A stretch of DNA of 50,125 nucleotides from DATKDU01 sp035512595 (lineage in GTDB: Bacteria; Planctomycetota; Planctomycetia; Pirellulales; Pirellulaceae): the NCBI GenBank assembly GCA_035512595.1, contig DATKDU010000002.1, forward strand, positions 1-50,125. Reading direction: 5' to 3'. Under the pieces are notes generated by a model. It made no database searches, was not told where the DNA came from, and was given only the letters and a program-made list of their open reading frames with translations. Positions 25,553 through 35,120 of this stretch are shown here, one piece after another. Position numbers and translations under genes: made by a program. Positions within the stretch are counted from its first letter, which is position 1; the number at the start of each line of letters is the position of its first letter.

Positions 25553-26057
25553 GTTATTGGCTGACCGCTGATCCTGATTCCTGGCCCCTGATTCCTGGTC
25601 GCTGTCCGCCGACTGTGCCGTAAGTTGAGGCCGGGGCAGTCGACCGTGATCGTCCGCTCGCGCCAATCTCGGCGGTGCCACGGCGGGCGTCGCGGACACA
25701 ATCGACGGCGCCCCAAGCACTTACGTGTACTTCCAAACACTTATCCGCCCGGGGGCGCTAGCGCGATAAGAAGAAACCGGGGCCACGATCATGCCGGCCG
25801 GTTGTTTGACACCAAGAGGGGGGTTTTGTCAAAAAAACCTGTCAAACGGGGCAGATTGGGCGGTCGGCGCAGAAGCGAAGAATCGCTGCCGCCGGTCACC
25901 GTGGGGATTAACTTGTCAAAGAGCAAATCGGGCGCACAGGCCAGTACTGGCATTATACGCATTAGTGACTTTTTGTCCAGAACCCTGTCGGCGGAAAATG
26001 GGTTCCGGCTCGTCGATCAGGATGGAACGCGTCGCAGCGAGGGCTAGAATGGGCGGG

Positions 26058-26339
26058 ATGAAGTACCAAGAAGCGCAAGACAAATCTGTATCTGGCGTCG
26101 CAGTTCTTGGCAACGAAGCGATGCAGGACATTATCTGGCCGAAGGACTCGCCACATCCGTTCGGGTTCAGTGTGGACGGATATGTGCCACTAGATGCCGC
26201 CAAATTTTCAGAACGAGATGGATGGAAGCCGCTGCACCGGAAGCGCGGAGAAAGACCGCCAGTTGTACCGAGGCTTTCGGAGACGCCAACGCCTCCGGTA
26301 TTGGCACGATGGTGGGAATTCTGGAAGACTGGTGCCTAA
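26058..26339 (+). CDS. Hypothetical protein
   Basis: 93 residues from MKYQEAQDKSVSGVAVLGNEAMQDIIW. A soluble, charged sequence with DIIWPKDSPHPFGFSVDGYVPLDAAKF and an Arg/Pro/Trp-rich end (LARWWEFWKTGA). No family was recognised. A second ATG at 26049 is equally possible. Codon composition is less GC-rich than the neighbouring genes, and the gene lies in a repeat-rich stretch, so it may be a recent arrival or not a gene. Confidence 0.35.
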   Translation: MKYQEAQDKSVSGVAVLGNEAMQDIIWPKDSPHPFGFSVDGYVPLDAAKFSERDGWKPLHRKRGERPPVVPRLSETPTPPVLARWWEFWKTGA

Positions 26340-26793
26340 TTCCTAGGCACCCCGAAAATCGAAACTGTACCACTACCCGAGGGCGTGTTCTCGCTTCACA
26401 CTGGCGGCGGCCTCCCGTGGCACACGGGGCATGCCACCGTGTACACTATCGTCAGGGCCACCCCGCCGCGGGCAATGAGCCGGTAGATTTGCTGCTTGTT
26501 GAATTGCCAAAGATCACCGGGGAACCGCTTGCCAGCCGCAGCCCCCGCGCAGTCACCCACTGGTAAGACGCTCCAAACATAATACTTGTTCACTTGTACA
26601 AAAGAATCTTTTTGGCTTGGCACGCCGGACGACTCCGCCTCGGCGAAATGCCGCCGGTCGCTGGGCGCTGCGCACTTCGCACCGCGGGCGAGGCAGTGCC
26701 GCGCGTTATGGCGTCGAGCGGGAAGCCTCGGGTAAGATGCGGCTGGCTCCTAGCGCTCCCGCAGTCGTTCCTCTTCCTCCCACCGCCGACCAA
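26340..26793. other. Intergenic region, possible gene relic on the minus strand
   Basis: A minus-strand frame at 26396-26623 gives a 75-residue reading with DLWQFNKQQIYRLIARGG, which looks more protein-like than its surroundings, but no family was recognised. The adjoining 'cactggcggcggcctcccgtggcac' word (26399-26424) is a decayed copy of the palindrome seen at 28422-28446. Confidence 0.4.
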
Positions 26794-28248
26794 ATGATGC
26801 TGCGCCGATTTAGGTTCGCACTCGTCCTCCTCGCCACCGCGGCCATCAGCGATCCCCTGCAAGCTGCCGAGGAAGGCCCGCCGGGCGGATCGCTGCGCGT
26901 CGCCCTGTTTCAGGTCGATGCCACGCCGCCGCTGGGGACGCCCGTCGCCTACGCCCTGGCCCGCAAGATCGAAGACCCTCTCTCCGCCCGCGGCATTGTC
27001 CTCTTAGGGGCGGGAAAGCCGATCGTGCTGTGTGCCGTCGATTGGATCGGCATCGCCAACGGGGGGCACGACGCCTGGCGTGAGAGCCTGGCGGCGGCGG
27101 TCGGCACGTCGGCCGATCGGGTCTGCGTCCACGTGCTGCACCAGCACGACGGCGTCCGCTGCGACTTCAGCGCGGAAGAGCTGCTGGCTCCGCACGGGCT
27201 GTCCGGGAAGCGGTTCGACGTCCCCTTCGTGCGGAAGACGATCGCCAATGCCGCGGAGGCGGCGAAGGCGTCGCTGGCGAAGGCCCAGGTCGTGACCCAT
27301 CTGGGGCTGGGGGAGGCGCGGGTCGAAAAGGTTGCCTCCAACCGCCGCATTCTCGGTCCCGACGGCCGCGTGGCAATCGCCCGCTCGAGCTCCTATCGCA
27401 TTCCCGAGCCGATCCTGACGCGGCTAACCGCGGAAGCCAAACGCCAGGGATACGACCTGAGCGCCTCGCGCGTCGAGGAGGCCCTTGCGGCGCCGGAAGG
27501 GGTGATCGATCCGCTCTTGAAGATGGTGACGTTCTTCCAGGACGACCGGCCGCTAGTGTCGCTGAGCTACTACGCCACCCATCCGCAAAGCTACTTCGGT
27601 AAAGGGGACGTGACCAGCGAGTTCGTCGGCCTGGCGCGGGCCGAGCACGAGCGGGCTCGCGGCGGCCTGACGCTGGTCCACTTCAACGGCGCCAGCGGCA
27701 ATGTGGCCGCCGGCAAGTACAACGACGGCACTCCCGCGATGCGGGTCGTGCTCACGCAGCGGATGGCCGACGGCATGCGCCGCGCGTGGGAAGCGACCAA
27801 GCGAGTGCCGCTGTCCGCTGCCGATTGCCAGTGGCGAGTGCAGAAAGTGCGGCTGCCGGTCGCCCCGCACCTGGACGCGGACAAGCTGCGGGCCACGCTC
27901 GACGATCCGCAGGCTAGCGAAAGCGACCGGCTGAGTGCCGCTGGAAAGCTGGCGTTCGTGCTGCGGATGGAGCACGGCAGTCCGATCGAGCTCTGCTGCC
28001 TCAAGCTGGGGAGCGTCTACATCCTGCACATGCCGGGGGAGCTGTTCGTCGAATATCAACTGGCCGCGCAGCAGATGCGGCCGGAGGACACCGTCTGCAT
28101 GGCGGCCTACGGCGACGGCGGCACCGGCTACATCGGCACCGAGATCGCCTACTCGCAAGGAGGCTACGAGACGCAGCCCAGCTCGTCGAACACAGCGCCG
28201 CAGGTGGAGCGCGTGCTGATGGACGGGATGCGGAAGCTGCTGGAGTGA
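26794..28248 (+). CDS. Neutral/alkaline non-lysosomal ceramidase-like secreted hydrolase
   Basis: About 484 residues from the tandem ATGs at 26794/26797, chosen because a signal peptide (RRFRFALVLLATAAISDPLQA) begins there; the upstream open frame is unlike protein. The mature sequence begins LRVALFQVDATPPLG, the usual opening of the ceramidase-type domain that includes many planctomycetal proteins of unknown substrate. Landmarks are VLCAVDWIGIANGGHDAWRE, HVLHQHDG (metal-binding His pair), VSLSYYATHPQSYFG (the Tyr/His-rich active-site loop near 'THPQ'), HFNGASGNVAAG and AYGDGGTGYIGTE. The family cleaves the amide of ceramide or related N-acyl lipids, outside the cytoplasm. No neighbouring gene suggests the substrate here. 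Confidence 0.8.
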   Translation: MMLRRFRFALVLLATAAISDPLQAAEEGPPGGSLRVALFQVDATPPLGTPVAYALARKIEDPLSARGIVLLGAGKPIVLCAVDWIGIANGGHDAWRESLAAAVGTSADRVCVHVLHQHDGVRCDFSAEELLAPHGLSGKRFDVPFVRKTIANAAEAAKASLAKAQVVTHLGLGEARVEKVASNRRILGPDGRVAIARSSSYRIPEPILTRLTAEAKRQGYDLSASRVEEALAAPEGVIDPLLKMVTFFQDDRPLVSLSYYATHPQSYFGKGDVTSEFVGLARAEHERARGGLTLVHFNGASGNVAAGKYNDGTPAMRVVLTQRMADGMRRAWEATKRVPLSAADCQWRVQKVRLPVAPHLDADKLRATLDDPQASESDRLSAAGKLAFVLRMEHGSPIELCCLKLGSVYILHMPGELFVEYQLAAQQMRPEDTVCMAAYGDGGTGYIGTEIAYSQGGYETQPSSSNTAPQVERVLMDGMRKLLE

Positions 28249-28502
28249 CCGTCGCGGCGATGGCTGGTGCAGTAAGGACGGCCTGGGACACTGACGGCCG
28301 TTTACGGCCGTTAAGCTTTCGGCCCCGGCATTTATGCCGGGATGGAGGTTTGTCGTTGGGGGCTGAGTCCTGCCAAAATGGTGCTTGCGGCTCGTGGTGA
28401 TGGATGGTTAGTCCGCAGTTCCCACTGGCGGGCGGCCCGCCAGTGGCACCCGGCGTGCTTTGGAGGATTGTCGACTCGCGGATACGGCATTAACCTACCG
28501 CC
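28249..28502. other. Intergenic region with three small hairpins
   Basis: About 250 bases without a gene. Hairpins: acggccgtttacggccgt (28294-28311), cccggcatttatgccggg (28324-28341), and the 25-base palindrome at 28422-28446. All are of the dispersed-repeat style; the first could terminate the ceramidase-like gene. Confidence 0.65.
28422..28446. repeat. 25-base palindrome
   Basis: ccactggcggg and cccgccagtgg are perfect 11-base inverted arms around cgg. A decayed relative lies at 26399-26424. Confidence 0.9.
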
Positions 28503-29511
28503 ATGTCGAATCATCCGCTCACCCGGCCAACATCCGTCGACGAGCATCAGTTTTTGGAAGCAATGGCGGAAGGCCACGGGCCCGATCGATTTGCGGCCAA
28601 GCGGGCCAGGTTCATTCTTGCGCTTCTCGAGTCGGGCGACGTGCGCGTCGCACGCAAGCAGTCAGCGATGGACAGTGCGGGAGCTCGTCGCTGGATTCAG
28701 GCGTACAATGCTGCGGGCTGGAAGGGCTTGTTGAGCATTCAGTCTCCGCGAGGTGGCGACTTTCTAGCGCGTTATGACAACGGATACTGGGCCGAGCGCC
28801 TCGTTGCCAACCTGTTCAACAGCGACGCTGCTCATCGCGTAATTCCGTATGGCACCTCCCGAAGCGAGCCGTTCACCGATGCGGCAGCATTCAGGCAATA
28901 CGCTCTGAACGAATTTGCATTGCAGGCTTGGTCTGCAAGTGGTCGCTGGAAGCGTCCAGACTTGCTGTCGCTGCCTCGTCGAGTTCTGATTGAAGAACGC
29001 GGGAACGACCTGTGGACCCCCGACTTGCAGCATTGGGACAACGCGCAATGCGATGGCTACCTTCGCCGCGCCGATTCCGCGTTTGAAGTCGAAACGAGCC
29101 TGTGGGATGTGCGGAAAGCCATCGCCGCCGAAGTGCCGCTTAGCTTCACCGTGAAGGATGAAGACCTGGAGGCCCTCAAGCGCTGGATAAACACCGCTGG
29201 CAAGCCTTTGTACATCGCCGCAAGTGTTCTTCGATCAAGCCTACGTTCTGCCATTTTCCGCGCTGCTCCGTCTTATTGCGACCAGCGAGATTGAGCCTCG
29301 AATCGATCCCAACACAACCAAGGCCACCTACTTTGTGCCGCTCGCGAAAGGACTGTTGCTCGGCAATATTCCAACACCGGATGTCGAGGGCCGAATCTTC
29401 GTGGCTCCCAACGGTTGTGTCACGGTTTACGGTCGATTGACCGGGTCCGAGATTGTTCCGGAAAGTCAGGACCTCATTTCCGCGCTGATGGCGGGTACAC
29501 TAACGATATGA
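28503..29511 (+). pseudogene. AccI-type type II restriction endonuclease, frameshifted
   Basis: Frame one (28503 to about 29216) gives MSNHPLTRPTSVDE..., an N-terminal helix-turn-helix-like part (AKRARFILALLESGDVRVARKQSAMDSAGARRWIQAY) and a nuclease core with ERLVANLFNSD, YGTSRSEPFTD, KRPDLLSLPR and FEVETSLWDVRKAI, the PD-(D/E)xK-type order seen in AccI-like enzymes. From ~29216 the sense passes to the +1 frame, which continues VFFDQAYVLPFSALLRLI through PLAKGLLLGNIPTPDVEGRIF to the stop at 29511. One extra base in 29205-29222 explains this. The end overlaps the methyltransferase start (ATGA). The intact reading would be about 335 residues. The enzyme as sequenced lacks the C-terminal ~95 residues; sequencing error is possible. 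AccI assignment is my inference. Confidence 0.65.
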
Positions 29512-31124
29512 GAATGCTGCCCCCGCAAGTCGAAACCGCCAAGCAAGAGCGTCTTCGAGCCGAGATACAAGGAACTCTCGACAGCGCGCGGTCGCTGGCG
29601 AAAAGAAACCAACTCGGCCAGTTCGCGACTCCTTACGAACTTGCGGCGGAAATTACTCGATACGTCGGCTCCTTACTTCCAGCCTCTACAGGCGGCATTC
29701 GCTTCGCCGATCCGTCTTGCGGCACCGGCAGTTTCTTTTCCTCAGCGCTCGCTGTATTCGGACCGGATCGAATTAGGAGCGCTGTTGGAATTGAAATCGA
29801 TGCAGACTTCGCCAACGCCGCCCTTAGTCTCTGGTCGGAGCGCGGTCTTCAAGTCATTTGCGGCGACTTCACGCGCATCGTGGCCGACGATCTTCCGCCT
29901 CAGGCGCCGAATCTGATCCTGGCCAATCCACCTTACGTCCGACATCACCATATCGACCGCGAAGAAAAAGTACGCCTTCAGTCGCTAGCCTACCAGTTGA
30001 CGGGACTTCAGGTAAACGGACTCGCCGGCCTTTACGTCTACTTTGTTCTGCTTGCGTCAGCGTGGCTCGAGGATGGCGGCTATGCCGCATGGCTCATCCC
30101 ATCGGAATTCATGGATGTCAATTACGGGACCGCATTGAAGCGTTATCTCACTGATCGTGTAACTCTGGTCCGCGCTCATCGCTTCGAACCCGCGGATGTT
30201 CAATTTGATGATGCGCTGGTGTCGTCCGTTGTCGTGGTGCTCCGCAAGGCCCAGCCACCGGACGACCATGTCGTGGAGTTTACCTTTGGCGGCACGATGG
30301 CCAACCCGGATGCTTGCGAACAAGTCTCCCTTAAACAACTAAGAGATTCGCGAAAGTGGTCAGAGTTTCCGATCCACGCGACAAATGACCGGCGTTGTCG
30401 CAATAGCGGCCACGGGCCGATGCTCGCGGATTTTTTTAATATCCAACGTGGAATCGCTACTGGCGGCAACTCATTCTTCGTGCTCGAACGGGCCGAGGCC
30501 GAGCGCCGCCGGCTCCCGACGGACTATCTTCGGCCGATACTTCCCAGTCCGCGGCATCTCAAGTCCATTATCATCGAGTCCGATGGTGACGGCTATCCGC
30601 GAATCGATCGTCAACTTTGCGTTATTGACTGCGATTTGCCGGAGTCCGTTGTTGAGCTTCGTCACCCGTCGCTGTGGCAGTATCTGCAAAACGCGGAGGC
30701 ACTGGGAGTCAAAGACGGCTATCTCGTCGGCAAACGGACGCCGTGGTACAAGCAGGAACGACGCGATCCATGTCCGTTTCTCTGCACTTACATGGGCCGA
30801 GGCGCCAATGAAAAACGGCCCTTTCGATTCGTCCTCAATTGCTCAAGGGCGATAGCGACAAATCTGTACTTGATGCTCTACCCAAAGAGTTCGCTCGGAG
30901 CCATGCTCCACGAGCATCCGGAGCGATTGGTCGAAGTGCATGAAATCCTCGGCCGCATCACGGGACACGAGCTTCGTGGCGAAGGTCGGGTCTACGGCGG
31001 TGGACTATACAAAATTGAGCCTGGTGAGCTGGGGCGAGTTCACGCTGCCGCCTTTGTGGAGCGGTGGCCAGAATTAGCAGTCCCTAATTACAGCCGATCT
31101 CAGTTGGGATTATTCGGCAGTTAA
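29508..31124 (+). CDS. N6-adenine DNA methyltransferase of the restriction-modification pair
   Basis: 538 residues from ATG 29508, overlapping the endonuclease stop (ATGA). Gamma-class order of motifs: motif X (NQLGQFATPYELAAEIT, ~35-50), motif I (FADPSCGTGSFFSSA, ~68-80), motif IV (LILANPPYVRHHHIDREEK, ~140-158) with N-P-P-Y, then a target-recognition domain of ~300 residues (LADFFNIQRGIATGGNSFFVL, GYPRIDRQLCVIDCDL). The enzyme should methylate adenine in the site cut by the neighbouring endonuclease and protect the host DNA. Gamma-class M.AccI-like genes show this layout. GC is slightly below that of the flanking genes, consistent with an acquired module. With the partner frameshifted it may now be an orphan. 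Confidence 0.88.
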   Translation: MRMLPPQVETAKQERLRAEIQGTLDSARSLAKRNQLGQFATPYELAAEITRYVGSLLPASTGGIRFADPSCGTGSFFSSALAVFGPDRIRSAVGIEIDADFANAALSLWSERGLQVICGDFTRIVADDLPPQAPNLILANPPYVRHHHIDREEKVRLQSLAYQLTGLQVNGLAGLYVYFVLLASAWLEDGGYAAWLIPSEFMDVNYGTALKRYLTDRVTLVRAHRFEPADVQFDDALVSSVVVVLRKAQPPDDHVVEFTFGGTMANPDACEQVSLKQLRDSRKWSEFPIHATNDRRCRNSGHGPMLADFFNIQRGIATGGNSFFVLERAEAERRRLPTDYLRPILPSPRHLKSIIIESDGDGYPRIDRQLCVIDCDLPESVVELRHPSLWQYLQNAEALGVKDGYLVGKRTPWYKQERRDPCPFLCTYMGRGANEKRPFRFVLNCSRAIATNLYLMLYPKSSLGAMLHEHPERLVEVHEILGRITGHELRGEGRVYGGGLYKIEPGELGRVHAAAFVERWPELAVPNYSRSQLGLFGS

Positions 31125-31225
31125 CGCCGTCGCCACTGATTTCATCAGCCGATCCAACGAGTGCTGGTGGCAGTCGTAGCTTGGGACAACCGCCGGTTTA
31201 CGCCACCCAACGATTGGAACCGCGC

Positions 31226-34200
31226 CTACGCCCCCACGTTCTCCTCTGCCACCTTTTCTGTAGCTAACTTCTTCAGCGCCCGCAGGTCGAGCTTGCCGGT
31301 GCCCAGGATGGGGATCGAGTCCACCTCGAGGAAGCTGTCGGCACTGGGGATGAACAGGTTCGGCAGGCCGGCCGCGGAGAGACTCTTGCGCAGCTCGTCC
31401 ACGCTGCGGGTCAGCTTCGTGTGCAGGACGATCAGCCGCTCCCCTTTCTTCGCATCGGGAACAGCGGTCACCGCTAGCTCGGGGGCCGCTTCTTCCGAGC
31501 CGCCGAGCGACTTGCAGAGCAGCTCCTCGATCTGGATGTGGGGCACCATCTCGCCGCCGATCTTCGAGAAACGGCTTTCGCGGCCGGTGATGTGGATGAA
31601 TCCCTCGCCGTCGATGCGGGCGATGTCGCCGGTCTGATACCAGCCTTCCTTGGTCACCTGGCTCGTCAGGTCGTCGCGATGGAGATACCCCTTCATCACG
31701 TTGGGGCCTTTGATCCACAGCATGCCCGGCTCGTCCGCCGGGCACGTCTCCCCCGTGTCGAGGTTCGTCGTCTTGGCGGTGACGCCGGGGACCGGCCGGC
31801 CGACCGAGCCTTCCTTGCGGTCCTTCTGAAAATTGTCGATGCTCCGGCTGGGGGGCACGTTGACGCTCACCAGCGGGGCCAGCTCGGTGGTGCCGTACCC
31901 TTCCACGGGCCGGACGCCGAATTTTTGTTCGAACGAATCCATCAGGTCGATGGGGAGCTTTTCTGCCCCGGCAACGACAACGTCCAGCGTGGCGAACTCG
32001 TCCTTCTCGCACCGCCGCACGTAGGTCCGCAGGAAGGTGGGCGTGGCCAGGAGGAGCGTCCCCTGGTGCTTTTGCGTCAGCTTGCCGATCTGCTTGGCGT
32101 CCAGCGGGCTGAAGTGAAACGCCCCCTTGATGTCGAGGGTTGCCGTGCCCCACAGAGTGACCGTGTACCCGAAGGAGTGGAAGAAGGGGAGAATGCCGAT
32201 CAAGACATCACTCGGCCGCAAATGGACGACCTGGTCGATCGCCTCGACATTGTGGGCGATGTTGGCGTAGGTCAGCATGACCCCCTTGGGAGTGCCGGTG
32301 GAGCCGCTGGTGAAGATGATCGTCAGGACGTCGTCGGGCTTCACGTCGGCCAGGCCGAGCGATGACTCCAGCATCGCGGCCGGGCAGAGGTTCGCGCCGA
32401 CCCAGCCGCTGATCTTGTCGGCGAGCGTCGGCCCCTTGGCGGGGTTTTCGCGAAAGTCTTCCAGGTAGACGAGCTCCGCGTTAATGCCGGCGAAGTCGGG
32501 CATCTTCTCGATGAACTTGCGGCTGGTCAGGACGTGCTTGATGCCGGCCAATTCCAGGCACTGGTTCATCACGTCGGGGGTGACCGTGTAGTTGAGGTTG
32601 ACGGCGACGCGGCGGTCGAGGGCCAGCGCCATGTTCGTCAGAAAGCCGGCGGCTCCTGGCGGCAGGAGGATCCCGATGTGCTGCTCGTCCGCGGCAATCA
32701 CGTGCCGCCTGAGGAGCCGCCGCAGGATGAGGGCCCGCATGAGGACCTCGCCGCCGGTCATGTCGGCCCCCATCGAATCGGCGACCTTGCTGGTCCGTTT
32801 GCGATGCTTGCAGGCCCGGATGAAAGTTTTAGTGATTAGTTGCATGGATGCTCGTGCTCGCTCTTGTTCCGCGTGCGATCCGGTCTCCAGCACCGCCTGC
32901 CGAATGTTGTGCAGCTCGCTGGGATCGCCGACCGCGGGACCAATGTGGATCGAAACAGGATACGGCAATTGCCGAGGCCACTTCCAGAAGAATTTTTCAT
33001 CCTCGAACGAGAAGATGCTACCCCACAGGCCACTTAAATAGATGGGAATCACCGGCACGCTCGTCCCTTCCAGGATCTTCATCATGCCGGGCATGAAGGA
33101 TTGCACCTGGCCGGTGCGGGTCAGCCCTCCTTCGGGGAAGATGCAGACCAGCTCCCCTTGATTCAGGGCTTCGCGGGCCGTGCGGAATGCTTGAATCACC
33201 ATCTTCGGCTTGGCCGGGTTGATCGGGATCACGCCGAACAGGTCGGCCATCCGCTTGAGCCATTTGTTCTCCAGGTTGCTCGACAGAGCGACCATGCGGA
33301 TCGGCCGCGAGCTGACGAGCATCAGAAACATGGCGTCGATCCAGGTGACGTGATTGGGAGCGAGCAGCGCTCCCCCTTCGCGCGGCAGGTTCTCCTTGCC
33401 GTAGACACGGATGCGGTAGATGGTCAGGCTCAAGAGCCAGGTCACAAACCGCAGCGACGCCTGCGGGATCAGCCACACGATGTAGAAAAAGACTGGAATC
33501 GTCAGCAGGCCGGCGAGGAGGAAAATCTGCCGGGCGTTCAGCAGCGGGGCCGTTTCGACGCCGCTGGTCCAATAAGGAATTCTTAGCCCCGCGAAGATCA
33601 GGGACGAGAGCAAAATCCCGCTGAAAGTGAGGAAATTCGACGCCGCCAGGATCGAGCCGCGGCTGGCCCGCGGGCTGCGGTGCTGCATGTACGCTTCCAG
33701 CGGCACGCTGAACAGCCCCGCGCTTGAGCCGAGAAAGAAGAGCAGCGTGCAGGCCCACACGACGCCGCCGTTTGCGCCCGCCGCGCCGTTGAACAGGTCC
33801 TTCGGCACGGTGAACAGCAGCAGCGACCCGGCCGCCATGCCGAACGCTCCCAGCGGCAATATCCCCAGCTCGACGTGGTCGCCGGACCAGATGCCGGCCA
33901 GCACGCTGCCGACGCAGACGCCGGCAATCAGCGAGATCAAGAGCGGCAGCTTCGACGTATCGCCGGATGCTCCTCCTTCGGCGGCGAGCTGGTCGATGTT
34001 GAGCTGGGCTAGTGCGCCAATCGCATAGAAGAAGGCAATGCCGACGGCGACGCGGAGCATCGGCAGGTGCGAACTGAGTTGCTTGAAATCGCGGACCATC
34101 TGCACCGGCGCGTCCCAGGGGAACGTCCGCGAGGGATTGCCGGCGGGGAGGCTCGTAATTGCCAGGCTGGTGGCGGTCCCCACCGCGGCAATGCCGATCA

Positions 34201-34825
34201 GCACGATTGCCGACAAGCCGACATTCTCCATCCCTTTGGGCTCCGTGAAATCGGCCAAAAAGCAGCCGATTGCCATGCCGATCACGGTCGCCACGACGGT
34301 GGCCAGGCCGAAAAATCCGTTGGCCTTGGAGATGTGGTCCGGGTGTAGCACTTCGGGAATGCTCCCCGAACGCGCGGGCGAGAAGAGAGCGCTTTGTGCC
34401 CCCATCAGCGCCAGCACCACGAACAGCAGGGCCAATGCCGTCGCCGCCGGCAGGTGCCCCAGCAGGATTGCGCCGATTCCCAGCGCCATGATCACGATCT
34501 CGGCAAACTTGCAGGCCACGATGACTTGCTTCTTGCAATACCGGTCCGCCAGGTAGCCGGCCGGTGCAGCCAGCACCAGATAGGGCAGGACGAAGCAAGC
34601 CGTGCCAGCCATCAGCACGTTGCCTTCCGTGAGCCAGGTGCCGCTGCCGTGCTTCGCGGCATAGTCCGCGACGTGGTCCTTGCCAATGCCGATGACCAGC
34701 CAGCGGAAGATGTTGTCGTTGACGGCGGTGAGGAACTGGGTCGCCAGCAGGCCGAGGAATCCCGGCGAGAGGAGCGACCCGCCGGCAGTTCTGGCCGGAT
34801 CGACGGAAGTGGAATTCATTTCCAT
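31226..34825 (-). CDS. Fused LplT-type transporter, PlsC acyltransferase and acyl-ACP synthetase (Aas-like)
   Basis: 1199 residues in three domains. The first ~430 residues are an MFS transporter with about 12 membrane segments (LLATQFLTAVNDNIFRWLVIGIG, GYLADRYCKKQVIVACKFAEI), the LplT type that flips lysophospholipids. The second (~450-650) is a PlsC acyltransferase: NHVTWIDAMFL (H-x4-D) and IFPEGGLTRTG. The third is an AMP-forming acyl synthetase: IIFTSGSTGTPKGVMLTYANIAHN, EGYGTTELAPLVSVN, GWYQTGDIARIDGEG. Together they would re-acylate lysophospholipids taken back across the inner membrane, using an acyl-AMP intermediate. ATG 34825 (or 34819) is preferred; a TTG at 34879 extends the frame without merit. 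The start is 24 bases from one copy of the 'ctctgtgcc' repeat upstream. Confidence 0.88.
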   Translation of the reverse strand: MEMNSTSVDPARTAGGSLLSPGFLGLLATQFLTAVNDNIFRWLVIGIGKDHVADYAAKHGSGTWLTEGNVLMAGTACFVLPYLVLAAPAGYLADRYCKKQVIVACKFAEIVIMALGIGAILLGHLPAATALALLFVVLALMGAQSALFSPARSGSIPEVLHPDHISKANGFFGLATVVATVIGMAIGCFLADFTEPKGMENVGLSAIVLIGIAAVGTATSLAITSLPAGNPSRTFPWDAPVQMVRDFKQLSSHLPMLRVAVGIAFFYAIGALAQLNIDQLAAEGGASGDTSKLPLLISLIAGVCVGSVLAGIWSGDHVELGILPLGAFGMAAGSLLLFTVPKDLFNGAAGANGGVVWACTLLFFLGSSAGLFSVPLEAYMQHRSPRASRGSILAASNFLTFSGILLSSLIFAGLRIPYWTSGVETAPLLNARQIFLLAGLLTIPVFFYIVWLIPQASLRFVTWLLSLTIYRIRVYGKENLPREGGALLAPNHVTWIDAMFLMLVSSRPIRMVALSSNLENKWLKRMADLFGVIPINPAKPKMVIQAFRTAREALNQGELVCIFPEGGLTRTGQVQSFMPGMMKILEGTSVPVIPIYLSGLWGSIFSFEDEKFFWKWPRQLPYPVSIHIGPAVGDPSELHNIRQAVLETGSHAEQERARASMQLITKTFIRACKHRKRTSKVADSMGADMTGGEVLMRALILRRLLRRHVIAADEQHIGILLPPGAAGFLTNMALALDRRVAVNLNYTVTPDVMNQCLELAGIKHVLTSRKFIEKMPDFAGINAELVYLEDFRENPAKGPTLADKISGWVGANLCPAAMLESSLGLADVKPDDVLTIIFTSGSTGTPKGVMLTYANIAHNVEAIDQVVHLRPSDVLIGILPFFHSFGYTVTLWGTATLDIKGAFHFSPLDAKQIGKLTQKHQGTLLLATPTFLRTYVRRCEKDEFATLDVVVAGAEKLPIDLMDSFEQKFGVRPVEGYGTTELAPLVSVNVPPSRSIDNFQKDRKEGSVGRPVPGVTAKTTNLDTGETCPADEPGMLWIKGPNVMKGYLHRDDLTSQVTKEGWYQTGDIARIDGEGFIHITGRESRFSKIGGEMVPHIQIEELLCKSLGGSEEAAPELAVTAVPDAKKGERLIVLHTKLTRSVDELRKSLSAAGLPNLFIPSADSFLEVDSIPILGTGKLDLRALKKLATEKVAEENVGA

Positions 34826-34905
34826 AAGATTGGTGTCTGCTGTCCGAATAGCGTGATTGGCAGCGCCGTCGTTGTTCAAGTGGAGAGTCGGGTATTTAGC
34901 TGCTA

Positions 34906-34943
34906 CTCTGTGCCTTTGCGCCTCCGTGCCTCCGTGTCAAAAA
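34906..34943. repeat. Solo copy of the 'ctctgtgcctctgtgc' repeat
   Basis: ctctgtgcctttgcgcctcc followed by gtgcctccgtgtcaaaaaacg is a single-arm relative of the terminal repeats at 36741-36770 and 37256-37285. It lies in the divergent promoter space between the Aas-like gene and the first GTPase gene. Confidence 0.8.
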
Positions 34944-35120
34944 ACGACCGACTCCGCCTTTCCAAAAACCTGAGCTTCGAGTTGGCCAGTTATCCCCCTT
35001 CCGCGTGTCGCGAGTCAATGCTGTAAGTACAATAGTGGCATACGCTTGCCCGTCGTGACGCGGAATCAGCCGCCCGCTCCCCACTCTCCTAGAGACCGCC
35101 CCGCCTTCCATTTGCGCCCC

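Larger units (their letters stand above)
25292..26057. other. Repeat-rich intergenic region
   Basis: About 765 bases without a supported gene. It contains the solo repeat at 25308-25338, a 31-base imperfect direct repeat (25433-25463 and 25522-25552), and a tandem 'cctgatcctgattcctgg' type word at about 25567-25600. Low-quality open frames occur on both strands, none with family motifs. Confidence 0.6.

Noticed and set aside
26396..26623. Minus-strand 75-residue reading with DLWQFNKQQIYRLIARGG
   Set aside because: No ribosome site and no recognised family; kept only as a possible relic.
31110..32153. Second minus-strand frame inside the Aas-like fusion
   Set aside because: It overlaps the acyl synthetase domain in another frame and is Arg/Gly/His-rich, as expected of a shadow frame.
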